Source of the DNA: Branchiostoma floridae
Lineage: Eukaryota > Chordata > Leptocardii > Amphioxiformes > Branchiostomatidae
NCBI RefSeq assembly: GCF_000003815.2
Contig: NC_049981.1
Location: 5,598,532 to 5,640,970, forward strand
Length of the DNA stretch: 42,439 bases
Direction: 5' to 3'
The notes beneath the pieces are model-generated. The model was not told the origin of the DNA, did not search any database, and was given only the letters and a program-made list of their open reading frames with translations. The first letter of the stretch is position 1, and every line of letters begins with the position of its first letter. A program made the translations under genes and the position numbers. Positions 11,260-21,592 of this stretch are shown in pieces.

Positions 11260-13194
11260 GGTCAACAACACCCTTGTTGGTACTATCAGCCACGTTGATA
11301 AAATCCCAACTGTGTGGTGTGGTGTAGCTAATGTTAGGGTACTTCCTCGTCGGACCAGTTATGACACGACGTCCTAGAATCCGGCTTAACCGTACAGCCA
11401 CACAACGATTACTCACTTCTGAAGACCACTGCTTATTGGATGTCCTTTTTATCATGCAAATGAAGCCAGATTGATACTATCAAACCTTAAGGTGCCAAGG
11501 ACGGTCAAAACAAGTAGGTAGTACAATCGGTCTTTAGCCTTAGGGGGTGTTTAAATATATCTACAAGCGAGGTCGCATTAGACAAGCGATCCTTTTGTCG
11601 TGGGGAGTCTCTGTATAATCAGCGAAAAGGCGACGTACAACGAATTGTATGTGAATGCATAGTCGGTTCAAAGCCTGTTCATGTTTTCTGTTCATAAGCA
11701 ATACCCGTTTCATCTATACGGCACATATAAGGACGCTTAAAATTTATGTCAAGATATCACATGTATTTAATTTACCTTAGCGAATACAGAAAGGTTATGG
11801 AAAGGTAAAACCATAGTTTTCGTGGTCTTAACGATACCACAAACTCTGCCGAAATACTTTCCCACCTTTAGAGTACATTTAAGTATTTCGGAAAGTAGGC
11901 TTAAATATTCGTTTTCATGCTGTGCAGAGAAACTGGAATCTGCACAATGGCTACCAGTTCTGTCCAGCTGTAGGGTTTATGCCAGGTCCTAGCTTGCCAA
12001 CATGTACACAGCACTTTCACCTCTATTTGATTGTCTTGTTTCCATGCACATTTTTTTGCTACAATCGCTGGCCATACTAGGATAAAAACTTTACTCCCTC
12101 AGCACTATTCCCTGTGTGGGGTTTTGCTAAGTATTTTGTAGACGTAGATGTCGACTGAACTGAACGTCGAGCGGTGAAGTTTTGAATGACACATCCACAA
12201 CTGTGATAAAATGCCATCAATATCGCTGTAATGTGCAAAAAAACTAAATTATTATATAGCCGGGTGACATTGACCAATCAGAATAATCCATTTTGATATT
12301 GGTGATGAAACTGTAACTCAATTCATTTACCGGTGTGTGTTTAACTCTTTAAACACTAGTGTTAAAACATCCGTCACCGTTTGAAAAGATTTGACATGCA
12401 AAGACTGCAAGAATACGAATATTTTCTGTGTAAATGTTGGTTTAAAATGAAATCTGCAATCTCCATATTTTTCAAAAGGACAAAGTAAAATTTTGATAGC
12501 ATTTCTCAGAAATTCGACAATTGAATTTAAAGCTACACGTATAGTATCTAAGAAATTTGTATGTCTTATAAGGGTTAGTTTGGAGAGACGTTATGTATAC
12601 AATGATGACGATAATTTCCCCAAAAAAACTCGGTGTATATGGTGTCATAGGACCTGGCCATTTGCTATTACCATCAAATAAATCCAGGCCTTAGGGCACC
12701 ATATACATGGAGGAATAGGTGGGTCATTAACCCTTATCATCGAACAACACAGGGCATGGCGATGATGATGACGAGAGTGATTAGACCCTTAAAATAGTTC
12801 TTTTCGCTTCCAGAAATCCTCATCTAGATTGTTGAAAACATTTAAACTTAATCCATAACAGAAAATTCCCTCAAGTCAATGAAAGAACTTACTGTTCACT
12901 ACCACGAAGGATTCATATCTAAATTGGCACCTTACGTGTAAGCTGCACTTGACAGGTTCTTGAAAGTATGGCACCTTTAAAATAACAATTGACAGAAAAA
13001 TCCGATCATTACAGATTATCCCGTGAAAGAGCTAACAGCTGTACTCGACTTTCCTTCAAATTCTCCCTTACAAAGCTTAAACCCTGACACTTGTTAACGA
13101 CTTTGTGTGTGTGGCTAATTGGCCAATTTTACTAGTGGTCCCGCCAGTAGGGAAGACATAATCAAAGTTACGACTGTTCGCAGGAAAGCATGTT
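11260..13194. other. No recognised gene; one hairpin
   Basis: Upstream of the 11259 start codon. A TATATTTAAA-like sequence on the minus strand near 11560 is a possible but unproven promoter element. Apart from the foldback at 12634-12708, nothing was recognised. Confidence 0.35.
12634..12708. repeat. Short foldback (about 75 bp)
   Basis: The arms TGTATATGGTG...CCTGG and CCAGG...CACCATATACA are near-perfect inverted repeats around a loop of about 30 bp. Confidence 0.6.
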
Positions 13195-13830
13195 GAACTA
13201 GAAAGGCGGACATTTTCTTGGGTGCAAATACAGCATATTTCAGCCATACCCATTCCCACGCAACATTGGACTGTCCTAAGTCACCCCTGTGCATAAAAAT
13301 GGAACATTTTAACAGTAACTTATCCCCAAAAGGAAACTCTTCAACGGGAGCCCCTATGCATAACTAATTGGTTATTAGAATCGCGGCAGCTCCTATTTTT
13401 CCGAAAGTGAAAAAAAACACCGCACCTTCCATTCAGAAAATTTTTATCATGAAATTACATGAAGCCATTCAACAGTTCCCACTACAATAACTAAGTCTAA
13501 GTACCGTTATAAGCTCCTTGTGATGTGGGTACATTTATTGTTGCAGTGAACTTTTTTTTAATTCAAGTATGGAACACGTTTTGATAATTATCAAACAGGT
13601 GCAGGTACTGTGTAGTAGGAGACTTTGTTTTTTTCAAGCTGAAAACTTAAATTTTCTTCTTGTTTTGTATGAGCCATTACATAAACGGAGACGTCTCGAA
13701 TTTTTAAGAGAATTTACCGCTCTTTTGCTTCATTTATTTTCTAAAAAAATTCAAGGACCAACAACTTAACTTGATGTGGCTTTATCTATATATTTCATTT
13801 CCTTCTTTGTTAAGTATATGCTCCTGTATA
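13195..13830. repeat. Dispersed repeat family R1, copy 2
   Basis: Second copy of the repeat at 6200-6930, in the same orientation, with an internal deletion relative to copy 1 near 13335. It lies just downstream of the Cys-rich pseudo-exon in transcription direction. Confidence 0.75.
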
Positions 13831-13898
13831 CCATCATTTTAGAGGCAGATATGAAAAAAATACGGGGTATACCCGTACACCATTTACTAGGGTCTGAC

Positions 13899-14201
13899 CT
13901 GTAATCTTGTACACTTCATTTCCCCGAAACCCGCCCTCGCCGTCCGATGCGCAGGTTGTGGAACGTCCGTACTTGTTGTAGGTGTTGAGCCCATCAGCAG
14001 ACCCAGCACACCAGCCGCCATGCTGTACAGCAAACATGGGGAAACCACGAGAAAGTGCTACCTGGTAACACTATCCTATGGCGTTGTCTCGTGACTGGTA
14101 GTGTCCGTCCAGGAATGGATCTGTCCCTTCGAGTGTTGGAATAACGCGGTCAGATGTGTCCCTCCAGCAACCCAGGCTGATGTACTCACGGCTTTCACTT
14201 C
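13899..14201 (-). pseudogene. GCW/GGWC Cys-rich extracellular module exon with an in-frame stop
   Basis: A 303-nt exon, symmetric phase 1-1, with acceptor TTCCTCACACAG and donor ACAG|GTCAGA. It reads REYISLGCWRDTSDRVIP..., then after one TAG stop continues in the same frame as CYQVALSRGFPMFAVQHGGW, then CAGSADGLNTYNKYG, ending GNEVYKITG. Four cysteines (GCW, CYQ, GGWC, TTCAS) and the overall pattern match a secreted module that I recall as widespread in amphioxus and cnidarian proteins, loosely WSC-like. The single stop lies between AIG and CYQ with no frameshift. It is either an early pseudogene, a segregating null allele or a base-call error. Confidence 0.7.
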
Positions 14202-14316
14202 CTGTGTGAGGAAGGGTGTATTTCAGTAATGGCAAAATGGATTTTTCTACTCTTTTTCTTTCAAGAGGTAGGTGTATTGGTGGTCTTGGTCCAAATACCG
14301 TATCCATGTCTATCAA

Positions 14317-15760
14317 TATGAATTTAAGGTAGTATATAAGAGTGGCTGAGGAGTTTTGGGGGGTGTTTTTGGTCTATTAACAGATAATTTATGCAAATTG
14401 GTATGGCGTGACAATGACGTCATCGACCACTTTAAGGCCACGCCCATTTTAGAACAAAAAGCTTATAAAGCTTAAATTCTGGCTTGTAATTTGACTGTTA
14501 TTATTGATGATTTTTCAAAAATAGTGATTTGAAAAGATCTGCGCGTGAATTTTTTCATGTCTTGTCATGCTGATTTTTTATTAATTTTTTTCTTGAAATT
14601 TTAATTACCCCTTATGCTACCATCATGAGGGAGCACTAAATAGCATCCTTTTGCGGCGGGAGCGCATCAATTTCTTCCTTACAGGGTAAATTTTAATATA
14701 AAACTTATCTTACCCGTTTTCGACCTACAGTTTTTTTATAATAATGCAGTAAAAATCAAGTTGTGGCGGTAGTAGTGACGTAATCCACTTTAACAGGTCG
14801 TGAAAAGACAAAAGTGATGTTTTTGAGGTCAACTTTGCATTCGGCATGTGCCAAAACCCCTGTATACTATTTTTTTTCTTCTATCTTCAAGGATAGGGAA
14901 AATATGGTAATTTTGAATATTTAATTAGTGAAATCTGATTTTATTACCCCTGGAACGCAATTATTCAGGGTTATTCATCATTTCTGAACTAGATATATAA
15001 AAATCATGACCATTTTTCAAATCAACATATTATAAAACCCCTGTACACCAAGTTTTTTTTCTTGTATCTTGTATGAATGTGGAGATATTGTAATCTCGCA
15101 AATTTAATCAGCTGATCAAGAGAATTATGAATAATTGTCAGGCCTTTAAATGGTCATAACTCTCTAACGGTATGTCCGATTTTGTTGAAATAAAAACCAT
15201 TCTATTTTTTTTTACTGAGACCTATCCAATAATATCGAGTTTGAAAAGTTATGATGAGTTTGAAATTTTTGCGTTATTTGAGACAGCTGCTTTGACCTTG
15301 AATTTTGGTAGACAAAAAGCAACATTTGATAGGAAAGTATGTTAGATTATGAAAATAGAACTACATAAAAAAATAACATTGATGGTTATTTTTTGGAAAA
15401 TATTATTTTGAAATTTAATACACTTCTTATGGCCACTTTGTTTGGACTGTATCGCTGATCGCCGGCCGTCGCTGATTACTGACCCCATAGACGACCCAGC
15501 ACAAAAAGAAATGGCCAGCAAAAGTGTATTATGAGCCGAAAAGGGCCCAGAGAGCCTGGTATGGAGGCTACCAGAGACATATACAATTCCAAACTATTAT
15601 TTATTTGGATTCTCCACACTGGAGGGTATGGCGGAACAGGTGTCAAAAGCGGACATATACAAATCCCCCTCCCCCGTACGTCGACAATGGGATGCCCACA
15701 GAGGTATGCCCACCCTAGCCCGGGACCTCAATCCCTGCTACTTTGATGGTGATGGGGTTA
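14317..15760. other. AT-rich repeat-like DNA without a gene
   Basis: Recurring short phrases (CCCCTGTAYACYA with T-runs, TAATCAGCTGATC, long T-tracts) suggest decayed repeats. No reading frame is supported. Confidence 0.4.
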
Positions 15761-15775
15761 TATGGACGTTAAAAT

Positions 15776-15776
15776 A

Positions 15777-15816
<40 letters not shown>

Positions 15817-15862
15817 CGACGACGATGATGATGATGATAATGATGATGATGATGATGATGAT
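15776..15862. repeat. (GAT)n trinucleotide microsatellite
   Basis: Long run of GAT/ATG triplets with a short GAC-rich interruption. Confidence 0.95.
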
Positions 15863-16591
15863 ATACTCTTCTATGACGTCGACATTAATAATGGAGATTT
15901 GAAATACGCCTACTGCTGCAACTGACTTCATAGATGTTACTTTATTTTATTTGGCCAGTAAGAACTTTTGATCATTTTCATCATCACAAGGTTTCGTAGT
16001 GCTGTCGTCAATTCCGAGTACATCATTGTTCTCCATTGAATGGAGTTTAGATACCTGAAATGAAATGTAAGATAAGCTGGAACAAATGTTATAGGATCAA
16101 CATATCAACAGGAGGCTGAACTTCAGTTGAATCAGATCCTGTGTTTTGTTGCACAGGTACCAAGATTTTTCCAGAAGGAATAAAACATATGTAAAGCAAT
16201 GTCCGTTGACGAGAGAACATGTAAATACTGTTCAGGGAATGCAGTGGAAGATGAACTACATTTCATTTGTCAATGCTCACATTACAGTTCCAAAAGAAAC
16301 AAACTTTTCCTTAAAATCAGCAAAACATTTCCAAGCTTTTATCACCTTAGGCCATGTTGATTTGATTATATGGATGACATCCGCGCTCGCACCAATTTTC
16401 GGCCGTTTCCAAAAAAAAAAAAACGTTTTCGACCACACAATAAATTGTGCAAAGCAGCTGTAAAATGAAATATTCCGTAGATTGAAAAAAAGTATCAGAA
16501 AATAGATAACTAATGCCATAGAATGCCAAAATAAATCTAAAGTCAAAGAATAAGATGTGAAAGGACAAAGAAAAAAATCTATTGTTGGTAG

Positions 16592-18216
16592 TGGGAGGTA
16601 CCATTACAGAAAATTCAGATCCAGAGTCCAGGTCCGGTGTGACAGCGATCTCGCCCCCCCAGCGATCTCGCCCCCCCGGGGGGCGAGATCACTAGCGTTT
16701 TCGCCCCCCTTTAGCGTTTTCGCCCCCCCCCCCCCAGAACATTACTAATATTCCTCGGAGGGGTCTTAAGAGCAGCTGGTTACTACATATTAGGTGCGCT
16801 ACCTGGTACTATACTGCACCTGGGAGTTGGTGTGTTACCTGGTACCTATATGGTACCTTATTACCTTAAGATGTCATACCTTGTTCGGTGCAAACACTAC
16901 ATTGAAAGGACATTTTTTTTGCAGCTGACATGGCAGAGGTTGCACAGAAAACAATGCTATTGTGAACGTATAAATCAACACCGTCTATGGCACGGAATAC
17001 GTCAGCTATATGTTTTCAATTTGTCACAGTATTTTCTTTCTTGTGCAGAAAACATTTCCAAAGCACTAAGAAAAACACAATTGAATAATAGTTTCTCATT
17101 ATAAACACTATCTACGCACAAGTTCATATACCTGTTGTATATGTATACCAGTCTTAAGAAACACGGGTAAAACACCAGTTCCTAAATACTAGAAAAACAG
17201 TCATATTGGAGGTGAAGATATCCATAGGGTAGGTGCATATAACGTACCAGTTTCTAAATACTAGAAAAAACAGTCATATTGAAGGTGAAGATACCCCTTG
17301 GCCAGGTGCATACACCAAAATGTGCATTATTCTAATGAATACCTTATTTGCATAATCAATAAAGACATGACATAGTTCTTTTGCGGTCAATTCATAGTAG
17401 AGGCTTCATATTGGAGATATATAGGTTGCTTGAGGACAGGTGAATACAATGAAATATATCTCATGTCGAGACTCAGGTACATGCAATAAAGGGAATACAA
17501 GGGACCCAACCCTCCTTGTCTGAAACAAGTTCAACTATCTTATTGCCATGTACTTACGTTAATATTAATACTATGGATGGAGTTATGTATCAAACTCGTG
17601 TACTTATATCATTCTGAAACTGCATTGTGTGATTTATACCAATCAACTTCTAAAATATCATGTAAACCCGTTTTTTTTGGGGGGGGGGCGAAATCGCTAA
17701 AGGGGGGCGAGGTAGGGGGGCGAGATCACTAACCGGGGAGGGCGAGATCGCTAGTGATTTCGCCCCGGGGGGGCGAGATCGCTAGTGATTTCGCCCCCGG
17801 GGGGGCGAGATCACGGGGGGGCGAGAACGCTGTCACACCGGACCTGAACCTGGACACTTGAGAACTGGCAATACTCAAAACAATGGTAATTGGTCAATTT
17901 TGCTACAAAGGAATCTGTTTGGTGGATTAGTGGACTCCCACTGGCATCTTAAAATCCAATCTCCATGTAATACGGCTAACGGTCTACCTTTGACAGTAGA
18001 AACTTGGTACAATTGACTATAAACTCTACTTGACTTCGCTCTTGTTGTCTTCTTGGCCCCCAGTAAGACCCCAAATGCCTGCCAACATAGTGTGTCCATT
18101 TTATAATTGGCGAAACCTGTTTCTCCAATTTTTTTTTTCTGGTCTGTTTTTTCGGATTGGTCCAAGAACTTGAAGAAGAAAAAAATGTTTTGCACCCGTA
18201 TGATGTACTGGTCCCT
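16592..18216. repeat. GGTACC/AGGTCC-rich repeat (family H), copy A
   Basis: The sequence at 17846-18150 matches the reverse complement of 36470-36770, for example CAATACTCAAAACAATGG against CGATACTCGAAACAATGG. The left end (GGTACCATTACAGAAAATTC) matches GTACCGGTACAGAAAATTC on the minus strand of copy B. It sits inside M1 and is itself split by the element at 16634-17841. Confidence 0.7.
16634..17841 (+). mobile_element. CCGG-targeting element with C/G-run hairpin ends, copy 1
   Basis: CCGG lies at both outer ends, bounding inverted termini TGTGACAGCG/CGCTGTCACA. The subterminal zones are arrays of GCGATCTCGCCCCCC and its inverse, GGGGGGCGAGATC, with long C or G runs. Inside is a duplicated unit of about 75 bp (about 17172-17330). 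If CCGG is the target duplication, the 4-bp size and TGT...ACA ends resemble Ginger-type transposons; that classification is inference. It has no transposase, so it is nonautonomous. Confidence 0.75.
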
Positions 18217-18396
18217 ACACCTAACTGTTGGTATACCATACTATGTGTGTTTAGTACTATGTTAAACCTTCCTGGCCACTTTGATTTCGTACTGATGGCA
18301 ACTTTTTTTTTTCCAAACTTTTTTTATTCACTCGCTCGCATCGGTTTTGGAGTTCCCAGAGGATGTCATCCATATAATCAAATCAACATGGCCTAA

Positions 18397-19056
18397 CCGA
18401 CCAACAAAAATCAATCTTCTTGCTTAACTCGTCCAGTCCCTTGATATATGAACATTTTGGAAAATTCATCTCCTACTGTAAGTCAAACTCATCAAATAGC
18501 TTGTTACAAATAGATTAAGATTTAAATAAGCATAGTATTACAAGCTTAAAGAGACAGTTATGGAAATAAGCACACAATTCATATGCAAGATATATTTTAA
18601 CATAAATTGGCTCAGTATTTATCCGTTTTATAGAGCCTGACACCTTTTCCTGGTGTATCACGTAGACTGGCACCATTATACTCGCATGAGGAGCTCGGGG
18701 AAGTGACGTTTTATTTCAGACTGTGCATGCTTCTCTTTCTGCCCTGCTACATGTACTTCAACATAGATAATATTATATATGTCTTGTCTATTATATATAT
18801 TTGAAGGATTAATCGATAATGAAGTGTATGATATCGATAAAGGCTAAAACATAGTATAAACTAAATAACGAACAGAATAGCACACAGTGAAAGCACATTT
18901 TGACACAATATAACATTGTTGTCATTTGTAAATTAATCCCAGTCATACAATTGGTGGTGCTTCACTCAACGATGTACGACCCTGATACGATGGAAAACTA
19001 ATATGATACACGAAAGCCAACAGGTTATAGGTTAACAGTTAAAAATGGTGGCTTAC
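18397..19056. other. No recognised gene; downstream of signal exon 2
   Basis: AT-rich DNA, possibly intron of the gene that starts at 19111. No further exon or element was recognised. Confidence 0.35.
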
Positions 19057-19111
19057 CTTGTCCCGAAATGAACTCCCCATTGAACCCTAGAAGCAAAATG
19101 AGCGTCCACAT
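19057..19111 (-). CDS. Signal-peptide first exon (candidate secreted protein 2)
   Basis: ATG at 19111 opens MWTLILLLGFNGEFISGQ, a short hydrophobic signal peptide, ending at donor CAAG|GTAAGC in phase 1. The next recognisable exon on this strand is the Cys-rich module at 14201-13899, which accepts phase 1. Joining them would give ...SGQGSESREYISLGCW. This is either a paralogous neighbour of the 11259 exon or an alternative first exon of one gene. Confidence 0.5.
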
Positions 19112-20640
19112 TCGACCACAAAATATCTGTCCATTTGACGTGGCTATCTAACAGCGAATGGTTCATTCTGCTAAACCGTAACTCATGATTGTACAAAAAC
19201 TAATGGCGAAGACAACTACAGTCTTCCTATAGTGTCTACACACGGCTCTTAGAATAAAGTACCGATTACCAGGAAGTGGCCTTGACTTGAAGGAGGTGTC
19301 TTAATCTTATGTTTTGACTCACTACTTCCTTAAGAAAATAGCTTGATGAAACATTTTCAAACACTATTTTGTTGACCAGGGATAGATAGTCAACACAACA
19401 TGTCTTTTTCCGTCCAGGATACTCCGACTAGCTTAATATATATGTAGAATATCTTTATTCAATCTTTTATTCCCTTGATCAGAGCTTTTAAGATTCAGCA
19501 TGTACTCACAAAACCATCGTGTGTGGGGCCTTGTTATGCTATATGGGGTGATATCGGACTTATGCCTGGATGGATAAAACAAGTTTGGTTACCTGTTCCC
19601 TATTTGACCCGTAATCGTCGAAGAAAAGGTCACCAGGCGACTGTTCTGATATTCATCATGTAGCATTTGTTCCTGTTCGGGTACTCGTTACGCAACGTTA
19701 ACGAAAATCACATTTTAAAATCTTCTATGCTTTTATGCTCGAGTAAAATTTCCAATCCGGGGCCTGGCCAGGTAGTTTAGGGGAATTTACGATGTAAAAG
19801 AAACAAAAAACACCCAGAACATACCAAAAGTGTTCAAGGGCATAAATTGTGTATATCTTTTGATACCAACATTACGTTTTCGTTTCCAAAACCAGCCCGA
19901 CCGCGCCACGCGTGAGAAATGTGACCCTATAAAAACCAAAGGGTAAATCTTACATTTGAAGCATTGGAACATTGACTAAACGTCATCAACAAGTTTTCAC
20001 TTCATACCCTTTAAGATCTCAAGGTCGAAACTGCGGATATCTTGAGTAAGCTTCTTCAATAAAATGCTTATACAATGTTCAAAAAATGAGCCAATAAAAG
20101 AAATTTCCATTATTTCCCCGTCCAAGCGTCGCTACACTATCGATGAGTCAAAAGCGTCTTCTATCCGATTTGCCAGAAACTTGCACCGCTGGTTCAATTG
20201 ACAGTGTTTCTTCACATTCTGGGAAGGCCCATCTTTCTTAACAACTACCTCACATAAGGCCATAGCAAGTACATTTTATTGGTGACTTCCTCTGAAGACT
20301 CCAAATTTAATGAGAGAGGGCCAAAAAAACAAGATTATTAAAAAACAATTATCTAGATTTTCAAAATAGACACCGCACGATAAACGTTGTAAAAGAATTG
20401 TAGCGAAAACGCATTGTATCACAACCATATGGATCAAGTTTGTTACGTTTTATTTAATTGCTCATGAATTGTTACCGACGCCAGGACGAATAGCGAAACG
20501 ATTCCTAACTATACTCTGTACAACATTCTACATAATTATATGTATATAAATTATAAATAATAATACACTACGGGTCATAACAACACTTATCAAAACGTCG
20601 ATCATGGGTACTAGTTATTGTGTTGTAGCTTTGTCGAGGC
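19112..20640. other. No recognised gene
   Basis: Region upstream of signal exon 2 and downstream of the receptor's 3' end. No TATA box at a convincing distance and no element with clear ends was found. Confidence 0.35.
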
Positions 20641-20647
20641 AAAACTA

Positions 20648-20731
20648 TACACCTACACCTTCACCTACACCTATACCTACACCTACACCTACACCTACAC
20701 GTACGACTACACATACACCTACACCTACGTA
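20648..20731. repeat. (CACCTA)n hexamer minisatellite
   Basis: About 13 hexamer steps of CACCTA with scattered variants. Confidence 0.9.
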
Positions 20732-20883
20732 TGCATGACAATTAAGTCCTTACTTTTCAGTATATCGTCGTATCATTTTAAAATCACAGATAAATAAATC
20801 TCAAGAAAGAATATTTGATGGTTAAAATTGCATTGCACATCATCTTTCAAATGCATGTAGCTTAACAAACTTATTACATTGAA

Positions 20884-21270
20884 GGCCATATTGATTTGAC
20901 TACATTGATGGCAACCTCGATTGCATATCTATTTTGGCCATTTACAGAAAATAAATTTAAAAAGTTTTCAATATCATATATTTCATACAAAACAGCTGCA
21001 GAATTGCACCAAACTTATCATAACACGTATACTAATGTTATAGAATACCAACGTAAATTCCAAGGTCAAAGCAAAGACGAATATGTGAAAGGACAAAAAA
21101 CAAGAATATATTGCCCAGTATCCATACTCTGTTTTGTCATTTGGTAAACTATTCCTACTTAGATTTTATGATAAAAGTTATTATTTTTGGCCAATTTTTT
21201 CTGTTCGCACAATAGGATCAGTTTTGACGTTCCCAAAGGATGTCATCTATATCATAACATCAAAATGGAC
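20884..21270. mobile_element. MITE family M1, copy 2
   Basis: The ends GGCCATATTGATTTGAC and GATGTCATCTATATCATAAC inverted match the M1 termini. The internal stretch near 21040-21100 (ATAGAATACCAACGTAAATT and TATGTGAAAGGACA) matches 16513-16568. It is diverged but continuous. Confidence 0.7.
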
Positions 21271-21488
21271 TAGTGATGATTATCATACTTGCTATTACAG
21301 TCTTAGGAGATTCAGTTTCCTGCTGGCACTAACAACTAAACAGGTGCCACTTTTAAAGTTGCTATTTTAGGTGATGCTTAACAAGTATTTAGTATATACC
21401 TTTCCCTGAGCTTCATTACGTTTACCGCATTCCTTAATATAATAAATTTAGGAAAATGTGATGGTGACAAATAAAATGACCGTATTGT

Positions 21489-21494
21489 TTTATT
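21489..21494 (-). terminator. Candidate polyadenylation signal of the receptor gene
   Basis: AATAAA on the minus strand, about 100 nt past the receptor stop codon. It is the nearest canonical signal; the surrounding DNA is AT-rich, so chance occurrence is possible. Confidence 0.5.
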
Positions 21495-21592
21495 TAAAAA
21501 AATTATTGTTACCATTAATAGTAACACATGTAGAAAACTTAATAAAATACCAGTCCTATACCAATCCCCTTCGGACTAACTTGTGTATGTTT

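Larger units (their letters stand above)
16350..18393. mobile_element. MITE family M1, copy 1, interrupted by nested insertions
   Basis: The left end GGCCATGTTGATTTGATTAT (16350) is inverted at the right end (to 18393), with about 30 matching bases and TA flanking both ends. Removing the nested repeats leaves about 410 bp, close to the length of the uninterrupted relative at 20884-21270. It is noncoding. Confidence 0.8.

Noticed and set aside
16832-17104. 90-codon open frame shared by both copies of the CCGG element
   Set aside because: It lacks an ATG at its start, and almost every difference between copies is amino-acid changing, so there is no sign of coding constraint.
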